DNA from: Opitutales bacterium
Lineage (GTDB): Bacteria > Verrucomicrobiota > Verrucomicrobiia > Opitutales > Seribacteraceae
Reading direction: 5' to 3'
DNA length: 38,175 nt
Assembly: GCA_900299365.1 (NCBI GenBank)
Contig: OMJS01000077.1
Location: forward strand, 1 to 38,175
This document shows, one piece after another, positions 9,248 to 17,580 of this stretch; the stretch's first letter is position 1; each line of letters starts with the position of its first letter. Both the position numbers and the translations under genes were made by a program. The notes beneath the pieces are model-generated. The model did not search any database and was not told the DNA's origin. It was given only the letters and a program-made list of their open reading frames with translations.

Positions 9248-9670
9248 CTAAGGGTTAAACTCGCCCTTAAATCGAGGCCCGAGTAGCGAACCATTTTCGT
9301 CCCATTCCTCGATTAAACCGGTAGGAATACCTTCGACAAACTTAGTTCGGGTCTTTTTCTGTCCATTCGCATGAAAAGTTAATCCGAGCCCGGTGTATAA
9401 ATTGCCATCTCCACGCGTGTACCACATACCATCACCACGCATTTCCAGCTCCTTTTCTTTATCAACAAATGGTTGCTTATCGTAATCCACATTGTCTCCC
9501 TGAGGAAATTGTAAGGCATCGAAAGAACATTGGGAGGGTAACCACATAACCAGTAAACCCATCATTAGCATTGCAGAAAACCACCAAAAATAGGGAGAAC
9601 TGCTAATTCTTTGCCATAAATTCGGATCGGGAGCATCCGGAGGGGTAGGAAATATATCTTCTTCCTTCAT
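9248..9670 (-). CDS. Small membrane-anchored MORN/YwqK-like protein
   Basis: 140 residues: a Pro/Asp-rich cytoplasmic leader, one membrane helix (about residues 28-45, W-F-S-A-M-L-M-M-G-L-L), then an exported domain. The domain contains G-D-G-M-W-Y-T-R-G-D-G-N-L-Y-T-G and F-H-A-N-G-Q-K-K-T-R, which resemble the short beta-hairpin repeats annotated as MORN_2 or YwqK-family 'antitoxin' repeats. It starts 29 bases after the DUF4159 stop on the same strand, so it may be the last gene of the MoxR operon. No enzymatic motif is seen. Despite the family name there is no toxin gene beside it. Confidence 0.6.
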   Translation of the reverse strand: MKEEDIFPTPPDAPDPNLWQRISSSPYFWWFSAMLMMGLLVMWLPSQCSFDALQFPQGDNVDYDKQPFVDKEKELEMRGDGMWYTRGDGNLYTGLGLTFHANGQKKTRTKFVEGIPTGLIEEWDENGSLLGPRFKGEFNP

Positions 9671-9699
9671 AAATAAAAATTAGATAAGGGAATAACCTA

Positions 9700-10698
9700 C
9701 TAATTTAGCAAGGCATAAAGAAAAACATTCATACCCAATCGGGCATAAAATGAATGAGCATAGTTACTAATTTCCTCTCCTGAATAATATTTAAAAATCC
9801 TCCATCTTCCAGTTGGTTCCTTGACCCAAAGGGGGCGCTGACCTGGTAAAAGATAAATTTCATCCTTTAATCCATCTTCTCTGGTAACTTCGAAGGTTTG
9901 ACCGGCAAAGGATGCGACCTGCAAGGTTTCATCAAAATTCTCGGCCGACTCGCGTACCCGAAAAGAAATGGGAGGAATCCAAGCCCCAAACTCATCCCTG
10001 CCCCACCCCATAGCACAAATGGGAGAAGCTAGGCAGGCCAATCTTTCCTTCACTTTTATCCCAACAAGAGAATAGGTACCCTGTGGCCATTTTTCCTGTT
10101 CCACAAAAGTAAGCACGGTATCCGGTAAACGTTTTTGATCTTCCTCCAAGCGCAAATATTCATTATCCGGTAATCCTTTGTAAAAAGTTCTGAAAATTTC
10201 ATGATTTCTCGCCAATGGAGTAAATGATTTTTCGGGGAAAATTTGCCCAAACCATTCCCTTACTTCATCACGTTCTTCCCAGGCTGCATAACTGTGACCA
10301 AGATCAGACCCGAGAAAAGATGCTTTAATTCCGGCATCCAAGTAAACAAATCCCCCAAGTTCCATATATCTTCGGAGTGCTTCATTTTCCTCGACGGAAA
10401 ACTCAAAGTTTGGAAGCTCGTCACAATTTATGTAAAGAATAGGGTTTTCAAATAACCGTTCGTCAGTAAGCGACTCAATAAACAATGGATCAGGATCAAA
10501 CTTGGTGCTCGATTGTTCGTTCATTAAATCAAGCAAACTGGGCAAAGCATCCGGATACCTAATTCGGGACACCATATCCCGGCGTAACTGCATAATACGC
10601 ACCTCAGAAACTAGTGAATCAGGTAATGAGAATAAAGTATGCCTGGCCTCCGTTAAAGATAAACAGATGAGCAAGAAAAGATGTAGAGAAAACTTCAT
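9700..10698 (-). CDS. DUF4159 domain-containing exported protein
   Basis: 332 residues with an N-terminal signal peptide (M-K-F-S-L-H-L-F-L-L-I-C-L-S-L). The body matches DUF4159: an early strand with R-R-D-M near residue 40, P-I-L-Y-I-N-C-D-E at about 86-94, the L-R-R-Y-M-E-L-G-G-F-V-Y-L-D-A-G segment at about 108-123, and the C-terminal Y-A-R-L-G-M-N-V-F-L-Y-A-L. The fold resembles class I glutamine amidotransferase-like domains without a visible catalytic Cys-His pair. It overlaps the HEAT gene by 4 bases (ATGA), indicating translational coupling. DUF4159 proteins often travel with MoxR/VWA clusters in Planctomycetes and Verrucomicrobia; their function is unknown. Confidence 0.82.
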   Translation of the reverse strand: MKFSLHLFLLICLSLTEARHTLFSLPDSLVSEVRIMQLRRDMVSRIRYPDALPSLLDLMNEQSSTKFDPDPLFIESLTDERLFENPILYINCDELPNFEFSVEENEALRRYMELGGFVYLDAGIKASFLGSDLGHSYAAWEERDEVREWFGQIFPEKSFTPLARNHEIFRTFYKGLPDNEYLRLEEDQKRLPDTVLTFVEQEKWPQGTYSLVGIKVKERLACLASPICAMGWGRDEFGAWIPPISFRVRESAENFDETLQVASFAGQTFEVTREDGLKDEIYLLPGQRPLWVKEPTGRWRIFKYYSGEEISNYAHSFYARLGMNVFLYALLN

Positions 10699-12275
10699 GG
10701 ATTTATCCCTATCCTTTGGAGCTCTATTTTGGCTAGAGAACTAATTCTTTCCGCTGGATATTTACGTACATATTCAATCAGTTCAGGAACTCCCATCGTA
10801 CGATCAGTTAATAATCCATCCATCGCAGCCCTTTGGATGCTATAATCGTCGTCGTTCAAAGATCGTGAATGGAGAATAACCCAATCTTTAAACCGCAGGT
10901 TTGCCAACGCTCTCAGAGTGGTTGATCGAACTAAGGATTGATCATCGATAAGGAGATCAAAATAGCATTCCTCTACGACCTCTTCATCTGCAACTAGTAA
11001 AAGTTCTGCAGCCAGTGCACGGACATCCCCCTGATTATGGCGAATAAGCAGACGAAGATCGTCTTCTCCGATTTTTTCCACCCTTCCACGAACAAGTGCC
11101 AAAACAGTTTCTCTCACTTGCAAATCCCTATCCTCTAATGCCGGGATCCATAAAGCCGGAGAATTCCATCCTTCCTGCATACTGAGGTGACGCTCCCAGG
11201 CCTTTGCCCGCATGCTTGCACTGGGATGTTTGAGTAGGGATTGATAGATCCTTGAAGCATCCCGCCCCAGTACTGAGAGCGAATAAAATAAATTCTCCGC
11301 CTTGCCGTAAAGCCCCCGAGATTGGGATAAATATTGGATAATTCGTTCAATCATCTCCGGAGAAACACCTTCGCCCAACCGGGCAAGATCGACCGCAGCC
11401 AAAGTGGCAATCTCGTCCTCATCATCATTAGTCATTTTACGAAGAACTTTCCGGTATTCAGGAAAGGACCGGCCAATTGACAAGGCAACCTTAGCAAGTT
11501 TTGACCGTACGCCAATGTCTGGATGCAAGGTCAGGGATTCAACTTTTGGCAAAATACCAGGTAACGTTGCGTACATTCTCAACTGATCCAAGGCAATTAA
11601 CAGTACAGCACTATCTTTATCTCCCAATAACTTCCCAAAAGTTTGAGGATTTATTTGAATGCGCAACGGGTAGTGATGCTTCAAAACATTTTGCCTAACA
11701 ATAGAGTCAGGATCGAGTAAGCCATTTTCTACAATCCTCTGAAGATCTTCCCGTAATCTTCCAGGAATGGAGCGAAAAACCGTCCTTCCATTGACCTGAA
11801 TTCTTTCCATTCCTGATCTCATTAGTCCAGGAACCAGACGAGGAATCAGGGCAGATACTTCACGCCTGACCTCAACATCTGGGTCGGCGAGTTTAGAAAA
11901 GATTTTTTCAGCAAGCGCTTGTTCATAAACCGGAGATCCATTATTGAAATGCTCGACAAGAGAAACAAGAGCGGCACGCCTAACCAACTCGCTCGTATCA
12001 TCCAATGCGCCTATCAAGAGTAAACCAGCTTGGGCACCTGGGTATTTACCGAGCAATTTTGCCGCCCCAACCCGCTCCTGCAAATTGTTGGATTTTATCT
12101 TTCTAGCAGCTTGGTTGAGAGTGCCATCGATAGTGGAACGTGCGGGCACTTCTTTGGGAAACTGAGAAAGATTGCTTTCCTGAAAAACTGGTGAACTGTT
12201 GTTGCTCTCTTGTGCCAGTAAAAAAAGATGACCTGCAAAAACATACAGGATAAGCCATTCTTTAATCACCCTCAC
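10695..12275 (-). CDS. Exported HEAT-repeat protein of the MoxR operon
   Basis: 526 residues from a GTG start that overlaps the preceding stop by 4 bases (GTGA). A signal peptide occupies about residues 1-22 (ending L-L-A-Q). From about residue 55 onward the protein consists of tandem helical HEAT/PBS-lyase-type repeats of roughly 30-40 residues, seen as recurring L-x-D-x-D-x-x-V-R-x-x-A patterns (for example D-T-S-E-L-V-R-R-A-A, D-P-D-V-E-V-R-R-E-V, D-P-D-S-I-V-R-Q-N-V). HEAT solenoids are protein-binding scaffolds. In this operon it could act as a periplasmic adaptor for the membrane VWA proteins, which is inference. No catalytic motif is seen. Confidence 0.82.
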   Translation of the reverse strand: MRVIKEWLILYVFAGHLFLLAQESNNSSPVFQESNLSQFPKEVPARSTIDGTLNQAARKIKSNNLQERVGAAKLLGKYPGAQAGLLLIGALDDTSELVRRAALVSLVEHFNNGSPVYEQALAEKIFSKLADPDVEVRREVSALIPRLVPGLMRSGMERIQVNGRTVFRSIPGRLREDLQRIVENGLLDPDSIVRQNVLKHHYPLRIQINPQTFGKLLGDKDSAVLLIALDQLRMYATLPGILPKVESLTLHPDIGVRSKLAKVALSIGRSFPEYRKVLRKMTNDDEDEIATLAAVDLARLGEGVSPEMIERIIQYLSQSRGLYGKAENLFYSLSVLGRDASRIYQSLLKHPSASMRAKAWERHLSMQEGWNSPALWIPALEDRDLQVRETVLALVRGRVEKIGEDDLRLLIRHNQGDVRALAAELLLVADEEVVEECYFDLLIDDQSLVRSTTLRALANLRFKDWVILHSRSLNDDDYSIQRAAMDGLLTDRTMGVPELIEYVRKYPAERISSLAKIELQRIGINP

Positions 12276-14449
12276 TTCAACCCTCCTTTACGGCGTATTA
12301 TCCATTCCATTCCTGCAGCCATGAACAATACGAGAAATAATGGCCAGGCATCGGCAAGGTTGCTTCGTTTGGAAATCGTGGGCAGTGCAGAAGATAAACG
12401 AGGCATCCAATCGTCCGACATATTTTCTACCTTTAAAAATTCTCCGCCTGTCAGATTAGCTAGCATCTGCAAGTCTCTCTCCGCATAGCGGGTATCTTTA
12501 CTTTCATCTCCGGATGGTTTTACTTTCAAGTAGGACATATGTTCGATTTTTTCACCATCGGGATAAGAGAGTTTGTAGAGCACCTGATAAGAACCGGCAT
12601 CCTGCGGAATAAACTCACCCCCATAACGCCCCAAAGATAAACCTTCTGGGTAGAGCTGCAAAAATTTGGAAAATCCATCTGGCCCGGTGATATTGGCCTC
12701 CACCCGGGCGTCCATCGAAGGTTCAAAGTCCTGACCAAGAACATCGATCGTCAATAAATTTGCTTCTCCTGAAATTCCTGGTTTTTCCTGCTGATCAACC
12801 TTTATCCGTTCAACAGAGCCCGAACCGAGCCACTCCACAATTCCACTCCAAAAAAGAGAGAATTCGCGAGACCTGTCTTCGTTTATTAAGGATCTTTTCC
12901 AGTCATGTGGCGATCCCCAGTAGGCGGACTTCCCTGCACCATAGGCTTGTATTGTCAGTATCGCGCGATCAGAACTACCTCTTAGGTTGACCACATCACG
13001 AGCAGCTGGGTTCGTCCGGGTAATCAATTCCGCTGGCATACCACCAGGTAAAAAGGTTTTCCATTCATCTAGTCTTTTAAGTTCAGTAAACAGCGGATCT
13101 GGAGAGACAGACAAGCTAAGGTCTTCCTTCGCCATAGCGGACTGGGTTTGCTTAACCGGCATCAATCCACCAAGCAGTTGCTGGGCGGGAGTTGGGTCTC
13201 CAAACAATAATAACCCACCGCCCCGTTTTTGAACAAAATCTTTGAGTGAAGTTACCAGCGTGCCATTCAGCTCGTTCAAGCAACCGGAATCAACCAAGAC
13301 CACATCGTAATCCATCCAAAAATCCGGATTATTTGGGTATCCGGTCGGTAAAATCTTTTCTCCTCTGGCATGAAAAGTTTCGTTTCCCAGCCGAATTAAT
13401 GAACTGAGCTGAAAACGTTCATTGGACAATGCACGTTTAAGAAATGGGTACAATGGCCTGACCTGATGGGAAAGATAGAGGGCAGAGAAAAAAGAAGGCG
13501 GGCGGACTTGAATAAGCTGGGCGTCCTCATCATCAGATGGATCGAAGTCACCATCCAACGGATCCACCAATACACGATAAGTAAAAACACCGGGTACTTC
13601 AGGAATGAGGGGGGAAAAACGGATTGTTCTGGATTCTCCTGTACCTAAAGACACCGAAAGTGATTCCAATTCTAAATCATTTACCAAAAGACGCACCATG
13701 GTAGATACCTCGGATTGAAAACTGTTTTGAATTTCTGCAGAAATAATCAATTCTTCCTTGGCATTTACATCCGTAGGAATATCGGCAAACGCCACCGAGA
13801 TATTCCCAAGGTCGCGGTCTTTCCCCACCCCGATAATGTTTACCGGAATCCCGCGTTCACGAAAAATTTCCCCGGTCTTCAATGGGGATACTCCCTTATT
13901 ATTTCTGCCATCAGAAAATAGAACAACAGCTCCGACATTCCCCAAGTCGGGGGATTCAATTATGTAGGTAAGTGCATCGCCCAAGGAAGTATTATTCCCC
14001 ATTTCCGGCAATGCCCAACTGGATTCCCTTACCTTAAACACTTCATCATGAGTAAAGCCCAGACGGTCCACCATTCCAAATCTTGTACGCAACTTGTTGA
14101 TCCATGAATTTTCCCGCTCGAGGTTAAACCATGGTTGTACCAGTTCGATTCTACGGGTTTCCGTCGGAGCATCCCGCTGGTTCATACTCCCGGACAGATC
14201 AATCAATGAAACGATCCTAACGGCATCTGGATTGGTCTTCAAGTTGTCCATAAAAGGACGAGCTACCAATAAAATAAAAAACAATCCGCTAAGAGCACGA
14301 AGCAGGGTTAATTTCCACGCTTCCTTTGTAGTGGTGGATTTAAATAACTTCCCAGCGTGCCAGAATAAACAAAGGAAGTAAATTAGCCCTCCAACCAAGA
14401 GCCAAAAAAGAGAGTATGGCCAAGCAAGCCCAATGGATTCGAAACTCAT
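12272..14449 (-). CDS. Membrane VWA protein with glutamine amidotransferase-like domain
   Basis: 725 residues. Two N-terminal membrane helices (about residues 12-30 and 47-64) are followed by a von Willebrand A domain with an intact MIDAS motif D84-L-S-G-S88 and a conserved F-S-D-G-R-N-N strand. A central region contains the D-V-V-L-V-D-S-G and G-G-G-L-L-L-F-G-D motifs of GATase1-like domains found in such VWA proteins. A beta-rich region follows, and a last helix (W-P-L-F-L-V-L-F-M-A-A) with an R-R-K-G tail anchors the C-terminus. The bulk is predicted to be periplasmic. Start and stop overlap both neighbours by 4 bases, so it is translationally coupled within the MoxR operon. Likely metal-dependent protein binding partner of the MoxR ATPase system. 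Confidence 0.85.
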   Translation of the reverse strand: MSFESIGLAWPYSLFWLLVGGLIYFLCLFWHAGKLFKSTTTKEAWKLTLLRALSGLFFILLVARPFMDNLKTNPDAVRIVSLIDLSGSMNQRDAPTETRRIELVQPWFNLERENSWINKLRTRFGMVDRLGFTHDEVFKVRESSWALPEMGNNTSLGDALTYIIESPDLGNVGAVVLFSDGRNNKGVSPLKTGEIFRERGIPVNIIGVGKDRDLGNISVAFADIPTDVNAKEELIISAEIQNSFQSEVSTMVRLLVNDLELESLSVSLGTGESRTIRFSPLIPEVPGVFTYRVLVDPLDGDFDPSDDEDAQLIQVRPPSFFSALYLSHQVRPLYPFLKRALSNERFQLSSLIRLGNETFHARGEKILPTGYPNNPDFWMDYDVVLVDSGCLNELNGTLVTSLKDFVQKRGGGLLLFGDPTPAQQLLGGLMPVKQTQSAMAKEDLSLSVSPDPLFTELKRLDEWKTFLPGGMPAELITRTNPAARDVVNLRGSSDRAILTIQAYGAGKSAYWGSPHDWKRSLINEDRSREFSLFWSGIVEWLGSGSVERIKVDQQEKPGISGEANLLTIDVLGQDFEPSMDARVEANITGPDGFSKFLQLYPEGLSLGRYGGEFIPQDAGSYQVLYKLSYPDGEKIEHMSYLKVKPSGDESKDTRYAERDLQMLANLTGGEFLKVENMSDDWMPRLSSALPTISKRSNLADAWPLFLVLFMAAGMEWIIRRKGGLK

Positions 14450-17400
14450 TTCCCTTCTGCAATCCTGCGGAAATATTCCTGCACTTGTTTTCGGTAACGG
14501 GCTGGTGCACGGGTTGCCTGATGATTTCTACGCAAGCTCTGCTCTGCGGCTTGTTGCCAGAAAAATTGCTCTACTAAACGGGAAGCTTGTTCGACTGCAC
14601 CAGCCGAAAGGGAGCGACCATTGTTTATTTCTTCCGCAATCGCGGAGTCCTCAAACATACGGGTCAGGTTTAAAAGTCGTTGATCGGATTCCGAATCTGG
14701 TAAATTTCCAATTGCCTGAGCAGCATCCTCATTGGCCTGCCTGAATTCATCCTCTCCCATGCCTGCACCTTGTTGCCGCATTTTTTGTAATTGTTCTGCT
14801 AATTCTCCAAGTTCCGAGCTTTCTCCGTAGCGCAATCGGTCTTCAACTTCCTGCAGTCCGCCCTTCAAACCATCCAGTCCTTCCTCTACCTTACTTTGCT
14901 CCTTTTGTGCCTGTGGAAAGGCATTATAGAGTAAAGAATTGGAAGCTCGCTTGCCTGCTTTTTCCAATCCGTTTGCTTTTGCCTCCCGTGCAGCCCTTAA
15001 AAGGTCTTCAGTTGCACGGTCCTGAAATTTGCCAAGGGATCTTGCAGTACGATCAATATTCTTGAGCAAATCCTCTATTCCATCGTTCAGGCTGTCCTGT
15101 TGATCGCGCAATTTATCACCCTGCCCTCCCCCGGCGTTTTCAGTTTCTCCACGAAGATTTCCCTGAGATTCTCCCAATTGCTCAGCCATCTTGGTCAACT
15201 GATCGACCATATCGGCTGCCAATTGAGACATTTCCAGTTGAGTCTGAGAAATTGCCCGCCCTAAGGCTTCGGCAGCCAGTTCGCCGTGTGGTTGGGCTTG
15301 GCGAGGTTGGTCCCTACGCAGATCTCCGGAACCTTCTTTCATTTCCCCGCCGGCTTGGTCCATATTTGCCACATCGCCAAGCTTTCCGCTACGGTCATAT
15401 TTTTTTTGACGCAAACTTTCAAGATCCCTTCTGATACCCTCCTGCTCACTGGCAAGATCTTGGTTTGATTGACCAGTCTGCCCGTTCCCTGCTGCCTGCC
15501 CCACTTGTTCATTCAAAGAATCTTGGCGTCTTTCCAACTCCTTGAGATCTTCCAGTTCTTTGGCTAACTCCTGGAGTTGCTCGGCTGGATCTTTGCTTGA
15601 TTCCGGGTCTTCTTGCTCTTCCTGCTGTTCCCCATCTTTGCTTGCACTTTGACTTTGTTGGCCCTGCCCCTTTGCCATTTGCTTTTCTAATTGTTGCATG
15701 AGTGCATAGAGTTGTACAAGTTTACGCAAAGTCTGCTCCGATGATTCAAGAGATTGTTCGAGCTCTTGCTCTCCAGTGTAGATTTCAGTTTGCTCGATAT
15801 GATAAGTTGCCTCGTTGAGCAATTCCCCAAGATCCAAGCCATCAACTATTGGAAACATTCCCTCAAACTCATCGTAAGTCTTAGTCATTTCATTTTTTAA
15901 ACTCAGAGCCTCGGCACAAAGAGCGAGGGACTGTTCCTCCCGTTTTAATCCCTCCTCCATCATTCCGTCATAGGTATCTCTGATAATTTGCTTGGTCCGA
16001 TTAATAAACTGGCGGATGGGAATTTCTTTTGAATCACCTTCCATGTTTCCCCCAGCCTGTTCTTGCTCATCAGTCATATTCCCTTCAGGAGGTAAAATTT
16101 CGATGAAATAAATCTCAGATCTGGCAATTTGATTTTCGGGTTCGCGATTATCCACGGCAAAAGCCATGTAGGTAATAACATCGCCCACTGCGAGCGGATA
16201 TTCACTCAAATCCAATATTCCAGTGACTGCTTTTTCTTTCTCCACAGGATCTACAAACAAAGACTGCTCATTTTTTTCTCCATCGTGGGAGACATGGAGA
16301 CGTAAGTCTGAAATTCCATGATCATCAGCGGCAAATACTTCGATCAATAGTGGTTCAGCATCAAAGGGCAGTTCAAGGTCTTTGGCAGGTTCTGAGATTT
16401 CCACAATTGGCGGTTCATCGGGAATTGGAGAAAAAGTGACCGGATCGTATAGAATTTCAGGTCGATCGGGATGAGTAAGGTCGGACAAACCGAGGCGGAA
16501 AGTCGAATCATCCTTAAGGGTAACAGACCAAGAAAAGGTGACCCGTCCAACTTTCTCCAAGGTAATATTATTATCGTTGCTAATTAGACGCGAAGAAACT
16601 TGTTTGGGCAACTCATCAACCCGAACATCCAGGCGAACAGAACTGTTTTCCGGTGCTTCAATATAGCCAAATCCATCGTGAGTAAATGGGGGCAACTTGA
16701 GGTAGGCGGGCGGAATGATTTCCCAACGGGCAAATTCCAAGGATGGAGGATCATATGGGCTGACCTTATGCCATGAACTTTGTAGAGATGGAGTAACTAC
16801 TCGGTAGCGGATAGACTTTTGCAGGGATGGAAGAACAAATTCCAAACGACCTGGAGTTTCGGTTGGTAGCATATTTAATCTGACAGTCTGATTTTTCTCT
16901 AACCATTCAATCCGTGCTTCCTTGGTGCCCCGATGATCACGTAAAATATCGGTATGTATAGAAACATCAGTACCTCGGCTATATTCTGCGTCTGGAGGAT
17001 TTAAAAGATATTCCGAAGAACCGCTGGGAGAAGTCCATACAGTTAATCCACTCTCACCACTCAAAACACCCCGCACTTTGCTCATGGGACTACGATCGAA
17101 ATTCCAAACCGTCAAACCAACTCCTGAAAGGAATCCTATAATCAAATAATTTAGAAAAGAAGAGGACGGACGTAATGACTTTCCCCAGTCCATAAGTTGC
17201 GATTTTTTATCCAAGTGTCGGAGTACTCGACTCTCCATAAGCTGAGGTTCTTTACCTTTATTTTCTATCTCAATGGCGGTGTTTAAAAGATCCCGCAGTT
17301 GTGGATTAGCCGCCTCAACCCTTTTAGCTAACTCTTTGGGACTGGGTCGGTTTAACCATGTGTGCACCAATATAACGACGAAAGAGAGTACCGATACCAA

Positions 17401-17580
17401 AGCCACCCCGAACATCCAGGATGAAACCTCGGTTTCTTGGATCGGTGAAAAGGCATCATACAAATCAAGCAGGACTAGCAGTCCCGACCAGGCGAGAAAA
17501 CCGCTCACGAGAGCACCGAAAGACTGGGCAAGAATCAGTCCTCTTGAGTGTTTTTTTAATCTCCGTACAAAATTAGCCAC
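14446..17580 (-). CDS. DUF4175-like long coiled-coil membrane protein
   Basis: 1044 residues from a GTG start overlapping the BatA stop by 8 bases. Three N-terminal hydrophobic segments (about residues 14-40, 51-72 and 143-162) are followed by about 330 residues of beta-rich exported sequence. From about residue 520 a very long Gln/Glu/Lys-rich alpha-helical region begins, with runs such as Q-Q-S-Q-S and E-E-Q-E-D-P-E-S-S-K, typical of extended coiled coils. This layout matches the DUF4175/TIGR02302-type proteins that accompany MoxR-VWA clusters. Its size and charge suggest a structural or scaffolding element spanning the periplasm. Function is not established. Confidence 0.78.
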   Translation of the reverse strand: MANFVRRLKKHSRGLILAQSFGALVSGFLAWSGLLVLLDLYDAFSPIQETEVSSWMFGVALVSVLSFVVILVHTWLNRPSPKELAKRVEAANPQLRDLLNTAIEIENKGKEPQLMESRVLRHLDKKSQLMDWGKSLRPSSSFLNYLIIGFLSGVGLTVWNFDRSPMSKVRGVLSGESGLTVWTSPSGSSEYLLNPPDAEYSRGTDVSIHTDILRDHRGTKEARIEWLEKNQTVRLNMLPTETPGRLEFVLPSLQKSIRYRVVTPSLQSSWHKVSPYDPPSLEFARWEIIPPAYLKLPPFTHDGFGYIEAPENSSVRLDVRVDELPKQVSSRLISNDNNITLEKVGRVTFSWSVTLKDDSTFRLGLSDLTHPDRPEILYDPVTFSPIPDEPPIVEISEPAKDLELPFDAEPLLIEVFAADDHGISDLRLHVSHDGEKNEQSLFVDPVEKEKAVTGILDLSEYPLAVGDVITYMAFAVDNREPENQIARSEIYFIEILPPEGNMTDEQEQAGGNMEGDSKEIPIRQFINRTKQIIRDTYDGMMEEGLKREEQSLALCAEALSLKNEMTKTYDEFEGMFPIVDGLDLGELLNEATYHIEQTEIYTGEQELEQSLESSEQTLRKLVQLYALMQQLEKQMAKGQGQQSQSASKDGEQQEEQEDPESSKDPAEQLQELAKELEDLKELERRQDSLNEQVGQAAGNGQTGQSNQDLASEQEGIRRDLESLRQKKYDRSGKLGDVANMDQAGGEMKEGSGDLRRDQPRQAQPHGELAAEALGRAISQTQLEMSQLAADMVDQLTKMAEQLGESQGNLRGETENAGGGQGDKLRDQQDSLNDGIEDLLKNIDRTARSLGKFQDRATEDLLRAAREAKANGLEKAGKRASNSLLYNAFPQAQKEQSKVEEGLDGLKGGLQEVEDRLRYGESSELGELAEQLQKMRQQGAGMGEDEFRQANEDAAQAIGNLPDSESDQRLLNLTRMFEDSAIAEEINNGRSLSAGAVEQASRLVEQFFWQQAAEQSLRRNHQATRAPARYRKQVQEYFRRIAEGK

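Noticed and set aside
9248-9670. YwqK 'antitoxin' call implying a toxin-antitoxin pair
   Set aside because: The repeats resemble that family, but no toxin-like gene is adjacent and the protein is membrane anchored.
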